Positions 6,400 through 15,594 are shown, numbered from the stretch's first letter. The stretch: 26,340 nucleotides of DNA from CAZJFC01 sp964545245 (GCA_964545245.1 CAZJFC010000026.1:1-26340), one strand, 5' to 3'. The notes: a model not told the origin generated them from the letters alone. Translations and numbers: made by a program.

Positions 6400-8115
6400 A
6401 TGATAAGGAAGCTATCTCTGGCATTAATCGCCATTTTAGTCGTTGTGGGTTATAGCTTAGGCTATATATCAGAATTTTTAGAAAATGAGAAGCTCGGGCA
6501 ACTCTCCGGTGTTGTGAAACCTTACAGCTTCCTGCTGGTCGTGCTTGGCGCGGTCGTGGCCTATACGCCGCACGCGCAATGGAAAAAAATCCTGCTCAGC
6601 ATTACGTTCCTGCTTGCGGTATATGCTGTTGTCACCGACAAAACTGTTGAATTCGCCGATAATTTCCCGGCGCTGGCACTTACTATCCTTGGCGCGGTGC
6701 TGATGCTCACCTTGCCGAAAATGCAGCTCTGGAAAAAAGTTATGATCGGCCTCGTCATCGGCCTCCTGCTTGGGCTTGACCTCAAATTCTATGAAGTTCC
6801 GGGTTATTCGGAATACCTGAAACTTATCGGGATGAAGTTCATCGACCTCATTATGATGATCGTTGCGCCGCTCATTTTCCTCTCGCTCATCTCCGGCATC
6901 AACAACATGACGGACAGCAAGGCGCTGGAACGTGTCGGTTTCAAAGCCGTGGGGATTTATGTCCTCAGCGCGATGTTCGCGGTTCTCCTTGGCCTGTTGA
7001 TGGCCGAAATCTTCCAGCCGGGCAAAGGCATGGATGTCAGCCAGCTCCAGAGCACCTCGACCTCAAGCGGCAAAACCTCCGCGCTGGAATTCGACTGCGC
7101 GATGCAGGATACCGAAACTACCTATAAAGGCAGTAAGGAAGCCGCGAAACAAGCCGGCATCAAGCTTGATTGCGATGCTATCAAGCAAGAGGCTGTTTCC
7201 CCATTCCCGCCGCTGCTTCAGGTTTTCGCCGATTTTATCCCGCATAACGGTTTAGGCGCGCTTGTCGGTGCGGACGCGAAACCAAGCATGATACAAACCG
7301 TGTTCTTCGCGATTTTTGTCGGTCTTGCGCTCAACTTCATGGGCGAGCAGGGCAAACGCCTTGTTGACCTTTCGCATACCGGTGCGCAGCTCATGTTCAA
7401 AATCATCGGCATTATCATCAAGCTTTCGCCGATCGCGGTGTTCGGTTTCATGGCGTGGGTGACGGCCAATCTGGGGGTAGACGCGCTGGTGCAGCTCTTC
7501 CAGCTCGTGCTGACCACCATAATGGGTATGATCGTCCACTGCTTTATACTTGCGCTGATGCTGATCGTCCTCGGACGCCTCAACCCGATTCCATTCTTCA
7601 AGAAAAGTATGGAATACCAGGCACTTGCATTCTCCACATCAAGCTCCAAGGCAACACTCACGACCGCGATGAAGATCGGCGAGGAACGCATGGGGATTTC
7701 CAAATCCAGCGTTTCGTTCGTGTTGCCGCTCGGCGCTGCCATCAACATGGATGGAACCGCGATCTACCTCGGGATCTGTGCCGTGTTCTTCGCGCAGATA
7801 ACCGGCGTGACGCTCGATTTCCACCACTATATCATCGTTATCTTCGCGGCGACCATCGCCTCAATGGGCGCGGCAGGATATCCCGGCGGCTCTATCGTCG
7901 TGATGTATATGGTGCTGCAAACCATCGGCGTTTCCGATGCCTATATCGGCATCCTCCTCGGCGTTGACCGTGTGCTCGACATGTTCCGCACCACCATCAA
8001 CGTAACCTCCGACGTGGCGCTCACCGCCATCATCGACGCCTCCGAAGGCACGCTCGACAAGAAGACGTATTACGCTTCGATGGAAGAGCTGGATAAGAAG
8101 CTGAAAGCGGTTTAG
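6400..8115 (+). CDS. Dicarboxylate/amino acid:cation symporter (SLC1/DAACS family), enlarged
   Basis: A 571-residue inner-membrane transporter for glutamate, aspartate or C4-dicarboxylates, coupled to Na+ or H+. Hallmarks are the HP1 serine-rich motif STSSSK (412-417), the TM7 motif NMDGT (449-453), the HP2 motif GYPGGS, and TM8 with D523, R and N in GVDRVLDMFRTTINVTSD. Two parts are unusual. An N-terminal extension of about 105 residues has three or four extra hydrophobic segments before the normal first helix. A polar loop (about residues 212-270) has two cysteines, C233 and C258, that could form a disulfide. Usual bacterial members have about 420-450 residues. The start is ATG 6400, with a GAGAGTGATAAG purine tract upstream; the frame is open further upstream without support. 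Substrate is not determined. Confidence 0.9.
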   Translation: MIRKLSLALIAILVVVGYSLGYISEFLENEKLGQLSGVVKPYSFLLVVLGAVVAYTPHAQWKKILLSITFLLAVYAVVTDKTVEFADNFPALALTILGAVLMLTLPKMQLWKKVMIGLVIGLLLGLDLKFYEVPGYSEYLKLIGMKFIDLIMMIVAPLIFLSLISGINNMTDSKALERVGFKAVGIYVLSAMFAVLLGLLMAEIFQPGKGMDVSQLQSTSTSSGKTSALEFDCAMQDTETTYKGSKEAAKQAGIKLDCDAIKQEAVSPFPPLLQVFADFIPHNGLGALVGADAKPSMIQTVFFAIFVGLALNFMGEQGKRLVDLSHTGAQLMFKIIGIIIKLSPIAVFGFMAWVTANLGVDALVQLFQLVLTTIMGMIVHCFILALMLIVLGRLNPIPFFKKSMEYQALAFSTSSSKATLTTAMKIGEERMGISKSSVSFVLPLGAAINMDGTAIYLGICAVFFAQITGVTLDFHHYIIVIFAATIASMGAAGYPGGSIVVMYMVLQTIGVSDAYIGILLGVDRVLDMFRTTINVTSDVALTAIIDASEGTLDKKTYYASMEELDKKLKAV

Positions 8116-8117
8116 GT

Positions 8118-8137
8118 AGTTAGTAAGTCGTAAGTTA
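8118..8137 (+). repeat. Short heptamer repeat, copy 3
   Basis: AGTTAGT, AAGTCGT, AAGTTAA, directly after the symporter stop. It contains the AAGTCGTAAGT phrase shared with the longer elements but lacks the AGTCATT half. Confidence 0.6.
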
Positions 8138-8149
8138 ACCCCCCTTGTA

Positions 8150-8197
8150 TTCCCCCCTCAGGGGGGAAGGATAGAGCGCCCCTCCCTGAGGGAGGGG
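8150..8197. terminator. Two GC-rich hairpins after the symporter gene
   Basis: Hairpin 1 is TTCCCCCC-tca-GGGGGGAA (8150-8168). Hairpin 2 is the palindrome CCCCTCCCTGAGGGAGGGG (8179-8197). No clear U-tract follows, so they may be repeats or processing hairpins rather than true terminators. Similar GGAGAGGG hairpins occur at 5165 and 22129. Confidence 0.45.
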
Positions 8198-8242
8198 ATG
8201 GGGGAGGGTTTGGCTAATGCTCAAAACACAAGGTTTCTCATG

Positions 8243-8271
8243 GTGACAGATGCCCAAGGGCATGGTATAAC
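8243..8271 (+). promoter_or_regulatory. Predicted promoter of the DUF4040-mnhB pair
   Basis: GTGACA (8243-8248), a 17-base spacer containing the hairpin TGCCC-aa-GGGCA, and TATAAC (8266-8271), about 31 bases before the GTG start. The inverted repeat within the spacer could be an operator; that is inference. Confidence 0.5.
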
Positions 8272-8302
8272 CGTGTGAAATCAACCTGCTTACGGCCTGC
8301 CT

Positions 8303-8860
8303 GTGGACTGGATTGCTGAAATTGAAATTATTCTGATCCTGCTGCTGGTCGGCAGCGCCTTCATGGTCATCCGCCAGAAGAACCTTATCACCTGCCTGTG
8401 TTTCATGATGCTGTGCAGCCTGTTCACCGCCGCGCTGTTCGCCGTCATGGCCGCGCCCGATGTCGCCATCACCGAGGCTGCTATCGGCGCTTCGATATCG
8501 ACCCTGTTCATGCTGGTGACGATCCGCGTTGTGGGGCAGGAAACCAGCGGCAAGCTCAAAAACAAATATCCCGCCCTGCTGGTTTGCGTGTTACTGTTCG
8601 CGGTGTTCATGGCAGTCCTGCCGGGAATGCCGGAATATGGCAGCGCGGATTCCCCGGCGAATAAGGGCGTGGGGAAATATTACATCGAGAACACGCGGGA
8701 GGATATCGGCATCCCGGCGGCAGTGACGGCGGTGCTGGCGAGTTACCGCGGGTTTGATACGCTGGGCGAATTATACGTTATCCTCGCCGCGGGAATTGCC
8801 GTGATGCTGATATTGCCCAACACAAAACGCAAAAAACGCGGGAAAAAAAGTAGTATATGA
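8303..8860 (+). CDS. DUF4040 / MbhE-type subunit of an Mrp-like cation antiporter
   Basis: A 185-residue membrane protein corresponding to the C-terminal part of MrpA (MnhA). The first half has the DUF4040/MbhD signature, LCSLFTAALFAVMAAPDVAITEAAIGA (read about residues 37-63), usual in MrpA and in membrane-bound hydrogenase subunits. The second half has the MbhE-like helix pair with VTAVLASYRGFDTLGE (about 141-156), the conserved motif before the last helix. There are about five membrane helices and a basic tail. Such subunits form the interface between the ion-pumping and MnhB modules. The only start in the open frame is GTG 8303, without a strong Shine-Dalgarno sequence. It overlaps mnhB by four bases (ATGA), so translation is coupled. 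No MrpA N-terminal NuoL-like part is present. Confidence 0.85.
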   Translation: MDWIAEIEIILILLLVGSAFMVIRQKNLITCLCFMMLCSLFTAALFAVMAAPDVAITEAAIGASISTLFMLVTIRVVGQETSGKLKNKYPALLVCVLLFAVFMAVLPGMPEYGSADSPANKGVGKYYIENTREDIGIPAAVTAVLASYRGFDTLGELYVILAAGIAVMLILPNTKRKKRGKKSSI

Positions 8861-9273
8861 AAGACCATGTTATCATCCGCACGATTGCGTTGCTGCTGCT
8901 CCCGCTGATTTTCCTGTTCGGGTTTTATATCCTGTTCCACGGCGAGGTTTCGCCGGGCGGCGGTTTTCAGGGCGGGGCGATATGGGCGACGGCGGTGTGC
9001 CTGCACGCGCTGGTCTTCTCGGTGGAGGAAACGCGCCGGATTTTCCGCCCGGTCTGGCTCAAGGCGATTGCCTGCATCGGCGGGGTGATCTATGCCGGGG
9101 TTGGCTTCCTGACCATTTTCCTCGGCGGGCGTTTCCTCGATTATAACGTGCTGGCGGATAGCCCGCATACCGGGCAGTTGATCGGCATCACCGCAATCGA
9201 GATCGGGGTGCAACTAACCGTTTTCGGCGTGCTTTCGCTGATTTTCCTGCGCATTGCGAATCAGGAAGATTAG
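8857..9273 (+). CDS. mnhB: MnhB/MrpB subunit of Na+/H+ antiporter-type complex
   Basis: A 138-residue protein with four hydrophobic segments and the MnhB signature FHGEVSPGGGFQGGAI at residues 27-42. In Mrp antiporters this subunit sits with MrpA, C and D in the membrane and is needed for cation/proton exchange. It starts within the end of the DUF4040 gene. The usual following genes (mrpC, mrpD) are missing: the next feature is a palindromic repeat and thiG on the other strand. The other subunits must be elsewhere, or this pair serves a different complex. Confidence 0.9.
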   Translation: MKDHVIIRTIALLLLPLIFLFGFYILFHGEVSPGGGFQGGAIWATAVCLHALVFSVEETRRIFRPVWLKAIACIGGVIYAGVGFLTIFLGGRFLDYNVLADSPHTGQLIGITAIEIGVQLTVFGVLSLIFLRIANQED

Positions 9274-9306
9274 TTTAGTGGCTTGTAAATTGTGGTTAGT
9301 GGAGGT

Positions 9307-9384
9307 GTCATTGCGAGAAAGGCTGTGCCTGACGAAGCAATCCAGACTGGATTGCCACGCCTTCTGATGAAGGCTCGCGATGAC
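9307..9384. repeat. 78-bp palindromic repeat, GTCATTGCGAG type
   Basis: Ends GTCATTGCGAG and CTCGCGATGAC are inverted, with an inner hairpin GCAATCCA-gac-TGGATTGC. It lies between the convergent mnhB and thiG and may act as a bidirectional terminator. A relative lies at 11379-11457. Confidence 0.85.
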
Positions 9385-9392
9385 GCGAAGGC

Positions 9393-10175
9393 TTAATTCG
9401 CCTTACTGATAAGCCCACTTACCGGGCTTGAGGCGTCGCCGTATTGTTTCCTTGCCATGCGGCCTGCGAGGTAGGCCATGCGGCCTGATTCCACCGCCAG
9501 TTTCATTGCGCCTGCCATCAGAACCGGGTCTTTTGCTTCGGCGATTGCGGTGTTCATCAGTACGCCGTCGCAGCCGAGTTCCATCGCGACTGTCGCGTCG
9601 GAGGCGGTTCCCACGCCTGCGTCAACCAGTACGGGGACTTTGCTTTGCTCAACAATTAAACGGATGTTCAGCGGGTTCTGGATGCCGAGGCCGCTGCCGA
9701 TCGGCGCGCCAAGGGGCATGATGGCAACCGCGCCCGCGTCTTCGAGGCGGCGGCACATTACCGGGTCATCGGTGCAATAGACCATCACCTTGAAGCCTTC
9801 CTTCACCAGGATTTCCTGTGCGCGGAGGGTTTCCACCATATCGGGGTAGAGGGTTTTCTGGTCGGCGAGGACTTCGAGTTTTACTAGTTCCCAGCCGCCA
9901 AGTTCCCGTGCGAGGCGTAAGGTGCGCAGTGCATCGTCGGCAGTGAAGCAGCCGGCGGTGTTGGGCAGGTAGGTGTATTTTTTTGGGTCGATGAAATCCT
10001 GTAGCATCGGCTGGTTGCTCGCGGCAAGGTTCACCCGGCGCACCGCCACCGTGATTATCTCCGCGCCGGAAGCCTCAAGCGCGCGGGCGTTTTCTTCATA
10101 GGTCTTGTATTTCCCGGTGCCGATGAGCAGGCGGGAATTGTAGGTTTTGCCGTCGATGGTGAGTGTGTCTTTCAT
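9393..10175 (-). CDS. thiG: Thiazole synthase
   Basis: A 260-residue TIM-barrel enzyme that forms the thiazole phosphate of thiamine from deoxyxylulose 5-phosphate, dehydroglycine and ThiS thiocarboxylate. The family motifs are clear: LLIGTGKY (17-23), AVRRVN, NTAGCFTA, WELVKLEVL with the Schiff-base lysine K99, YCTDDPV, MPLGAPIGSG, VDAGVGTASDA and LMNTAIA. It is downstream of thiS, but separated from it by an unrelated four-helix-bundle gene and heptamer tracts. No thiamine-pyrophosphate riboswitch is visible upstream of thiS. Confidence 0.97.
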   Translation of the reverse strand: MKDTLTIDGKTYNSRLLIGTGKYKTYEENARALEASGAEIITVAVRRVNLAASNQPMLQDFIDPKKYTYLPNTAGCFTADDALRTLRLARELGGWELVKLEVLADQKTLYPDMVETLRAQEILVKEGFKVMVYCTDDPVMCRRLEDAGAVAIMPLGAPIGSGLGIQNPLNIRLIVEQSKVPVLVDAGVGTASDATVAMELGCDGVLMNTAIAEAKDPVLMAGAMKLAVESGRMAYLAGRMARKQYGDASSPVSGLISKAN

Positions 10176-10180
10176 TGGTT

Positions 10181-10215
10181 CAAGGATAAAGGAGGAAGGG
10201 GGAAGGGGGAAGGGG
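10181..10215 (+). repeat. AAGGATN heptamer tract, left of the IVP-family gene
   Basis: Plus-strand heptads AAGGATA, AAGGAGG, AAGGGGG, AAGGGGG, AAGGGG fill the whole spacer between thiG and the stop of the four-helix-bundle gene. A related tract in inverted orientation lies on the other side at 10591-10635. Confidence 0.8.
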
Positions 10216-10590
10216 TTATTTTAGTTTTTTTAGTGAGCGGCTCAGGGATTTGAGCATTTTATCCAGCGTAATTATGGAATCGAGAAGTTCGGTAATATCA
10301 GTGAGATATCCTAGCTCGCGGGCGAGCAAGATTTGGGTTTTAAGTTCAGCAAGTGAGCCAACCGCAATTGAAATAAAATGAATATATTCACCCGTTCCAT
10401 TCCGCGCGTGGCCCTCTGCTATGTTGGATGGGATGGAAATCGCCGCTCTCCTGATTTGGGATGTAAGGGAATAAATTTCCTCTTTCGGGAAACCGGATGA
10501 TGCCTTGTAAACCATTTTTGCCAGCAACATTGAATTTTGCCAGACTTTCAGGTCTTCAAAAGATTCAATTTTTGCCTTAACAACTTCCAT
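10216..10590 (-). CDS. Four-helix-bundle protein (23S rRNA intervening-sequence protein family)
   Basis: A 124-residue soluble protein of the S23/IVP family (TIGR02436 type). It matches the family pattern throughout: FEDLKVWQ near the start, MVYKASSGFPKEE, LTSQIRRAAISIPSNIAEG and YIHFISIAVGSLAELKTQI, then LARELGYL. The proteins form pentamers of four-helix bundles. They were first found inside 23S rRNA intervening sequences but are often encoded elsewhere, and their biochemical role is unclear. It lies inside the thiS-thiG transcription unit and both spacers consist of inverted heptamer tracts, which suggests insertion into an older thi operon. A role in thiamine synthesis is unlikely. Confidence 0.9.
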   Translation of the reverse strand: MEVVKAKIESFEDLKVWQNSMLLAKMVYKASSGFPKEEIYSLTSQIRRAAISIPSNIAEGHARNGTGEYIHFISIAVGSLAELKTQILLARELGYLTDITELLDSIITLDKMLKSLSRSLKKLK

Positions 10591-10635
10591 CTTTCCCCCT
10601 TTATCCTTAATCCTTCATCCTTTCCCCTTAATCCC
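10591..10635 (-). repeat. AAGGATN heptamer tract, right of the IVP-family gene
   Basis: Minus-strand heptads AAGGATG, AAGGATT, AAGGATA, AAGGGGG fill the space between the thiS stop and the IVP-family ATG. Orientation is opposite to the tract at 10181-10215. Confidence 0.8.
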
Positions 10636-10637
10636 AA

Positions 10638-10838
10638 TCACCCGCCGCCGACGAAGTTGATTATCTCCACCTCATCGCCCTCGTTCAGCACCGCTTCGGG
10701 GAAGTTCTGGCGGCGGATCAGGTGCTGGTTGCGCTCCACGGCGATTTTGCGCGGGTCGATGTTTAGCTGCTCCAGCAGTTCGGAAACCGTGATTTCCTTG
10801 CCAAATTCTTTCTTTTCGCCGTTAATTATTATGTGCAT
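10638..10838 (-). CDS. thiS: Sulfur carrier protein ThiS
   Basis: A 66-residue ubiquitin-like protein that carries sulfur as a C-terminal thiocarboxylate to ThiG. It begins MHIIINGEKKEF, has the ITVSELLEQL helix and the AVERNQHLI...EAVLNEGDEVEIINFVGGG end. ThiS normally ends in Gly-Gly; here the end is GGG. The start is ATG 10838, where the beta-grasp fold begins; the longer open frame has no family sequence. It is the promoter-proximal gene of thiS-(IVP)-thiG and is divergent from aroQ. Confidence 0.95.
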   Translation of the reverse strand: MHIIINGEKKEFGKEITVSELLEQLNIDPRKIAVERNQHLIRRQNFPEAVLNEGDEVEIINFVGGG

Positions 10839-10858
10839 TGTGGATTGAGTCTTGTGAT

Positions 10859-10887
10859 TTGTGTAATTATTTTTTTTAATATACAAT
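10859..10887 (+). promoter_or_regulatory. Predicted promoter of aroQ
   Basis: TTGTGT (10859-10864), 17 bases, TACAAT (10882-10887), giving a leader of about 20 nt with no Shine-Dalgarno sequence before ATG 10915. The same AT-rich 76-bp spacer must also hold the thiS promoter on the other strand. Confidence 0.5.
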
Positions 10888-10914
10888 ACTCAACACTCAA
10901 GCCACAATACCCAA

Positions 10915-11337
10915 ATGAAAAAAATACTCATCATAAACGGCCCAAACCTTAACATGCTCGGCACGCGCCAGCCCGAAATCTATGGCGATGAAACCCTCGC
11001 CGATGTGGAAGAAAGGCTCGAAGCCCTCGCGGAAAGCGTGGGGCTGGATGTGGAGTTTTTCCAGTCCAACCATGAAGGTGAAATTGTTACCAGAATCCAG
11101 CAGGCGCGCACGGGTTATGAGGGGATCATCATCAACGCGGGTGGCTATACGCATACTTCGGTGGCGATTCATGACGCTATCAAAATGGTGGGCGTCCCGG
11201 TGGTGGAGGTGCATATCTCCAACATTTACGCGCGGGAGGAATTCCGCCACCATTCGCTGATCTCCCCGGTGGCGGGCGGCATCATCGCCGGGCTTGGCAC
11301 GCGCGGCTATGAGCTGGCGCTGAAGAGTTTTGTTTAG
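10915..11337 (+). CDS. aroQ: 3-dehydroquinate dehydratase, type II
   Basis: A 140-residue shikimate-pathway enzyme converting 3-dehydroquinate to 3-dehydroshikimate; the type II enzymes are dodecamers. The sequence has the signature INGPNLNMLGTRQPEIYG with catalytic Y23 in the flexible lid and R18, then NHEGEI, INAGGYTHTSVAI, VEVHISNIYAREEFRHHS with H100, and GLGTRGYELAL. Length is normal. It stands alone: accB and accC, which follow aroQ in many proteobacteria, are not here. A palindromic repeat follows. Confidence 0.97.
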   Translation: MKKILIINGPNLNMLGTRQPEIYGDETLADVEERLEALAESVGLDVEFFQSNHEGEIVTRIQQARTGYEGIIINAGGYTHTSVAIHDAIKMVGVPVVEVHISNIYAREEFRHHSLISPVAGGIIAGLGTRGYELALKSFV

Positions 11338-11378
11338 TATTTATATGCCTAATTAATCAGGCGGGTTGCATTTACGTT

Positions 11379-11457
11379 ACGTCATTGCGAGGAGGCAACG
11401 CCGACGAAGCAATCCAGTCTGGATTGCCGCGCTCCCGCTGGTCGCTCGCAATGACGT
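11379..11457. repeat. Palindromic repeat, GTCATTGCGAG type, overlapping a stop codon
   Basis: Perfect 13-bp terminal inverted repeats (ACGTCATTGCGAG at 11379-11391, complement at 11445-11457) and an inner hairpin GCAATCCA-gtc-TGGATTGC-like stem. The right end supplies the last base of the stop codon of the convergent gene at 11457-12539. It lies between two convergent genes, as does its relative at 9307. Confidence 0.85.
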
Positions 11458-12539
11458 TACCTGATGGTGTTATAAGTAAGGCCGTTGGCGGATTCGGAGC
11501 TTACCCATTCATAGCCGAGATGGCCTTTTTTTACGCTGATATTTACGGTGCTGCCGATATCCGAGCCATGGCACAGCATTCCGCCGCCTGCCGTCATGGT
11601 GTAGGTTTTGCCGGGGTTTTTCCAGTGGCGGACGTAGATGCGTGTGCCGCCGCGGGCATGGCGGTTGATCCCGGTTATCTGCGAGCTGTAATTCATGGGG
11701 TAGGAGGTGTCATATACCGCATTCACGCGGAACAGGACGATGAACGCCAGCACCAGAAAACCGGCGTAACCGAATAGCAAAGTGTCGAGGATCACCACGT
11801 TCGAGCGCGAGGTTTTGTGGGTTAGCTGGCACACCAGCAGGAACCATAGCGAAAAAGCGATGGTGCCCGCGACGAAGCTGTGGGTGAAGATTTTGCTGCC
11901 CTGCACGATGTTCGTTTCGTTCATCGCAAGGCTCACGATCGCGAGTGAAACAAGCGCCATGTTCACCGCCATGATGATGTATGGCGTAAGGCTTTTTGGC
12001 TTTGCGGTGAAATTGGGGGTGACGGCAAGCATCTGGAAGCGTTTCAGTTTGGAGGCCAGTTCGTGTGCGTGGTGCTTGATGGTTTTTTTGTTGGTGACAA
12101 GCCAGACATTGCGGCCATCGGAGCGGATGCGAGTTGCCTTGTAATCATCGAGGAATTCGGTGATGAGCTGCTGCATTTCGGCTTTTTTGAGGTTTTTGCA
12201 GAATGCCTCGTCATCGCAGGAGATGAAGGTCTTGCGGTCGAATTCCGTATAGCCGGTCTGGAATTCGTGGCACAGGCCGGTTTTTTTGAGGAACCTGTCC
12301 CAGCCGCGCTCGCGGTGGATATCGAACCTTGGGACGTGCATACCGTGCGAAATGCCGATGAATGTTGGGGCGGTTGCGGTGTGGGCGCGCCAGTGGCGGC
12401 GGTATGGGGTGTGCTCGAAATAGGTGATCCCATCGGCGCTCACGCGGCTTTTCTTCGACCACAGGCCCTTGTTGTGCCTGTCGAGGAAGCGGTAGGTGAA
12501 CACCGCCGTGAAGGTTATTAGGTAAAGGTATAGCGCCAT
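11457..12539 (-). CDS. Membrane protein of unknown function
   Basis: A 360-residue protein that I do not recognise. There is an N-terminal hydrophobic segment (1-16, possibly a signal anchor), a large soluble part (about 20-185) rich in His, Lys and Arg with five cysteine or histidine-flanked positions (C90, C108, C114), then three membrane helices (186-206, 221-240, 248-271) and a C-terminal domain (about 280-360) that may be beta-rich. The protein has no visible enzymatic motif. It stands alone between aroQ and the DUF4160 gene. The start ATG 12539 has no strong Shine-Dalgarno sequence. The stop lies in a palindromic repeat. Confidence 0.7.
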   Translation of the reverse strand: MALYLYLITFTAVFTYRFLDRHNKGLWSKKSRVSADGITYFEHTPYRRHWRAHTATAPTFIGISHGMHVPRFDIHRERGWDRFLKKTGLCHEFQTGYTEFDRKTFISCDDEAFCKNLKKAEMQQLITEFLDDYKATRIRSDGRNVWLVTNKKTIKHHAHELASKLKRFQMLAVTPNFTAKPKSLTPYIIMAVNMALVSLAIVSLAMNETNIVQGSKIFTHSFVAGTIAFSLWFLLVCQLTHKTSRSNVVILDTLLFGYAGFLVLAFIVLFRVNAVYDTSYPMNYSSQITGINRHARGGTRIYVRHWKNPGKTYTMTAGGGMLCHGSDIGSTVNISVKKGHLGYEWVSSESANGLTYNTIR

Positions 12540-12650
12540 ATACTATGGATTTTTACCGGGTTTGCTTAATTTTAGGTTAAACCTCGAATTATAACAGGAA
12601 AAAACGATTTTATGCTTTATTTTCCGGGGTTTTTTCAATAGGTTTTTCCC

Positions 12651-12914
12651 ATGCCAGTTATTTCCCGGTTTTTAGGTGTTGCGATCTACATGTATTGGAA
12701 TGATCATAACCCGCCCCATTTCCATGCTGTATGGAATGAACATGAGGCTATCATTGCCATTGATTCGGCCAAGGTAATAGCGGGCGAGATGCCGCCAAAT
12801 AAGTTGAAATACATAGAAAACTGGTGTAAAATCAACAAGCTGCTCCTGATGGAAAACTGGGAGCTGGCAAGGCAGGAAAAACCACTGAAAAAAATAGAAG
12901 GGCTGAGCGAGTAA
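12651..12914 (+). CDS. DUF4160 protein
   Basis: An 87-residue cytoplasmic protein of the DUF4160 family. It has the characteristic PVISRF, IYMYWNDHNPPHFHA (about 12-26) and GEMPPNKLKYIENWC...LLLMENWELAR segments. Function is unproven; the conserved N/H-P-H-F-H motif could bind metal or be catalytic. DUF4160 genes very often precede a DUF2442 gene, as here, and the pair is commonly treated as toxin-antitoxin-like. The stop is 4 bases before the next start, so they form one transcript. An 11-bp palindrome AGGTTAAACCT upstream (12574-12584) could be an operator. Confidence 0.85.
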   Translation: MPVISRFLGVAIYMYWNDHNPPHFHAVWNEHEAIIAIDSAKVIAGEMPPNKLKYIENWCKINKLLLMENWELARQEKPLKKIEGLSE

Positions 12915-12918
12915 ATTT

Positions 12919-13172
12919 ATGAATAAACTCTGCAAAATAGTCGATGCCGAATACCTTGGCGGCCACAGCCTGCGCCTTACGTTCAATGACGGGGCAAGCG
13001 GGGAGGTGAACCTTGCCGATATGAACAAAGGGGTGTTTGCCCCGTTAAGCAACCCTGCGAAATTCCGCCAGTTTTCACTTGAAAACGGTGTGCTTTGCTG
13101 GGATGACAATCTGGATATCGCTCCGGAATTCCTGTACAGGAAAATTTCCGGCAATGGTTCGTTCGACTATTT

Positions 13173-13176
<4 letters not shown>
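12919..13176 (+). CDS. DUF2442 protein
   Basis: An 85-residue protein of the DUF2442 family, with the pattern of a small beta-rich domain: a strand that includes AEYLGGHSLRLTFNDGASGEVNL, then the GVFAPLSNPAKFRQFSLENGVLCWDDNLDIAPEFLY region that is typical of the family (read about residues 39-73). It is thought to bind its DUF4160 partner; any antitoxin or DNA-binding role is inference. The stop codon overlaps the lepA stop on the other strand by two bases (shared CTAG at 13173-13176), so no terminator can lie between the genes. Confidence 0.85.
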
Positions 13177-14972
<1,796 letters not shown>

Positions 14973-15029
14973 GGGCGGCTGTTTACAGCACTATGCGGCT
15001 GATTTCAACTGGGAAGTGGTTTTGTTTAG

Positions 15030-15521
15030 CTAACGCGTAATTTCCCCGTTGGCGGGTTTTGTTGCCCGGTCGAGCGCGGTGCGTGGCGCGGTTTGTTGTT
15101 CTGCCGGAGTTTCCCCGATTCTGTCAACATGAGATGAAGAAGAAGGTTTTAACGCGAATGTAACGGCGATTGCGGCGGCAGCCGTCACTGCTATCGGAGC
15201 GCAACCACGGTTTTTTGGCCACTCAGTGCTGAAAGCAGGGCCGTCATGTTCCCCCCTTGCCGTTATTGATTCAGCGACTGCGCTTACTTCATGATGCGGG
15301 AGGATTTTGTATCTGTTATGAAGGACAACCAGTTGGGCAAGCGCAGTTTCCGCATTATGGAGATTTTCCTCATCTTCGCCGGGTTGCTGCGCGAAATGAA
15401 GCAATGTTTCGTAAGTAATTTTTGCAGGGAGTGCATCTTCCCCGAAATGGTTTTTGAAATATTGCAATACGGATTCCGAAGGTTCGGTCGGCAGGGCAGG
15501 GGTGTTGTTGTCATCGCTCAT
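15030..15521 (-). CDS. Unknown protein with one membrane segment
   Basis: A 163-residue protein that I do not recognise. The first 100 residues are acidic and likely helical (SESVLQYFKNHFGEDALPAKITYETLLHFAQQ and so on). One hydrophobic segment follows (106-124, alanine-rich), then a low-complexity tail rich in Ser, Thr, Ala and Pro that would be outside the cytoplasm if the N-terminus is inside. ATG 15521 is chosen because AGGAA lies about 9 bases upstream and the acidic domain starts there; a longer frame opens at 15578. It precedes lepA by 57 bases and could be co-transcribed with it. Confidence 0.6.
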   Translation of the reverse strand: MSDDNNTPALPTEPSESVLQYFKNHFGEDALPAKITYETLLHFAQQPGEDEENLHNAETALAQLVVLHNRYKILPHHEVSAVAESITARGEHDGPAFSTEWPKNRGCAPIAVTAAAAIAVTFALKPSSSSHVDRIGETPAEQQTAPRTALDRATKPANGEITR

Positions 15522-15594
15522 GTTATTTTCATTCCTAAAATTTCCTGCGCTTATATACAGCCGCGCGGATTTATTCAAGGTGGAATGTTTTGAT

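Noticed and set aside
10839..10914. Thiamine-pyrophosphate riboswitch before thiS
   Set aside because: The spacer is only 76 bp, AT-rich, and lacks the conserved CTGAGA and related segments.
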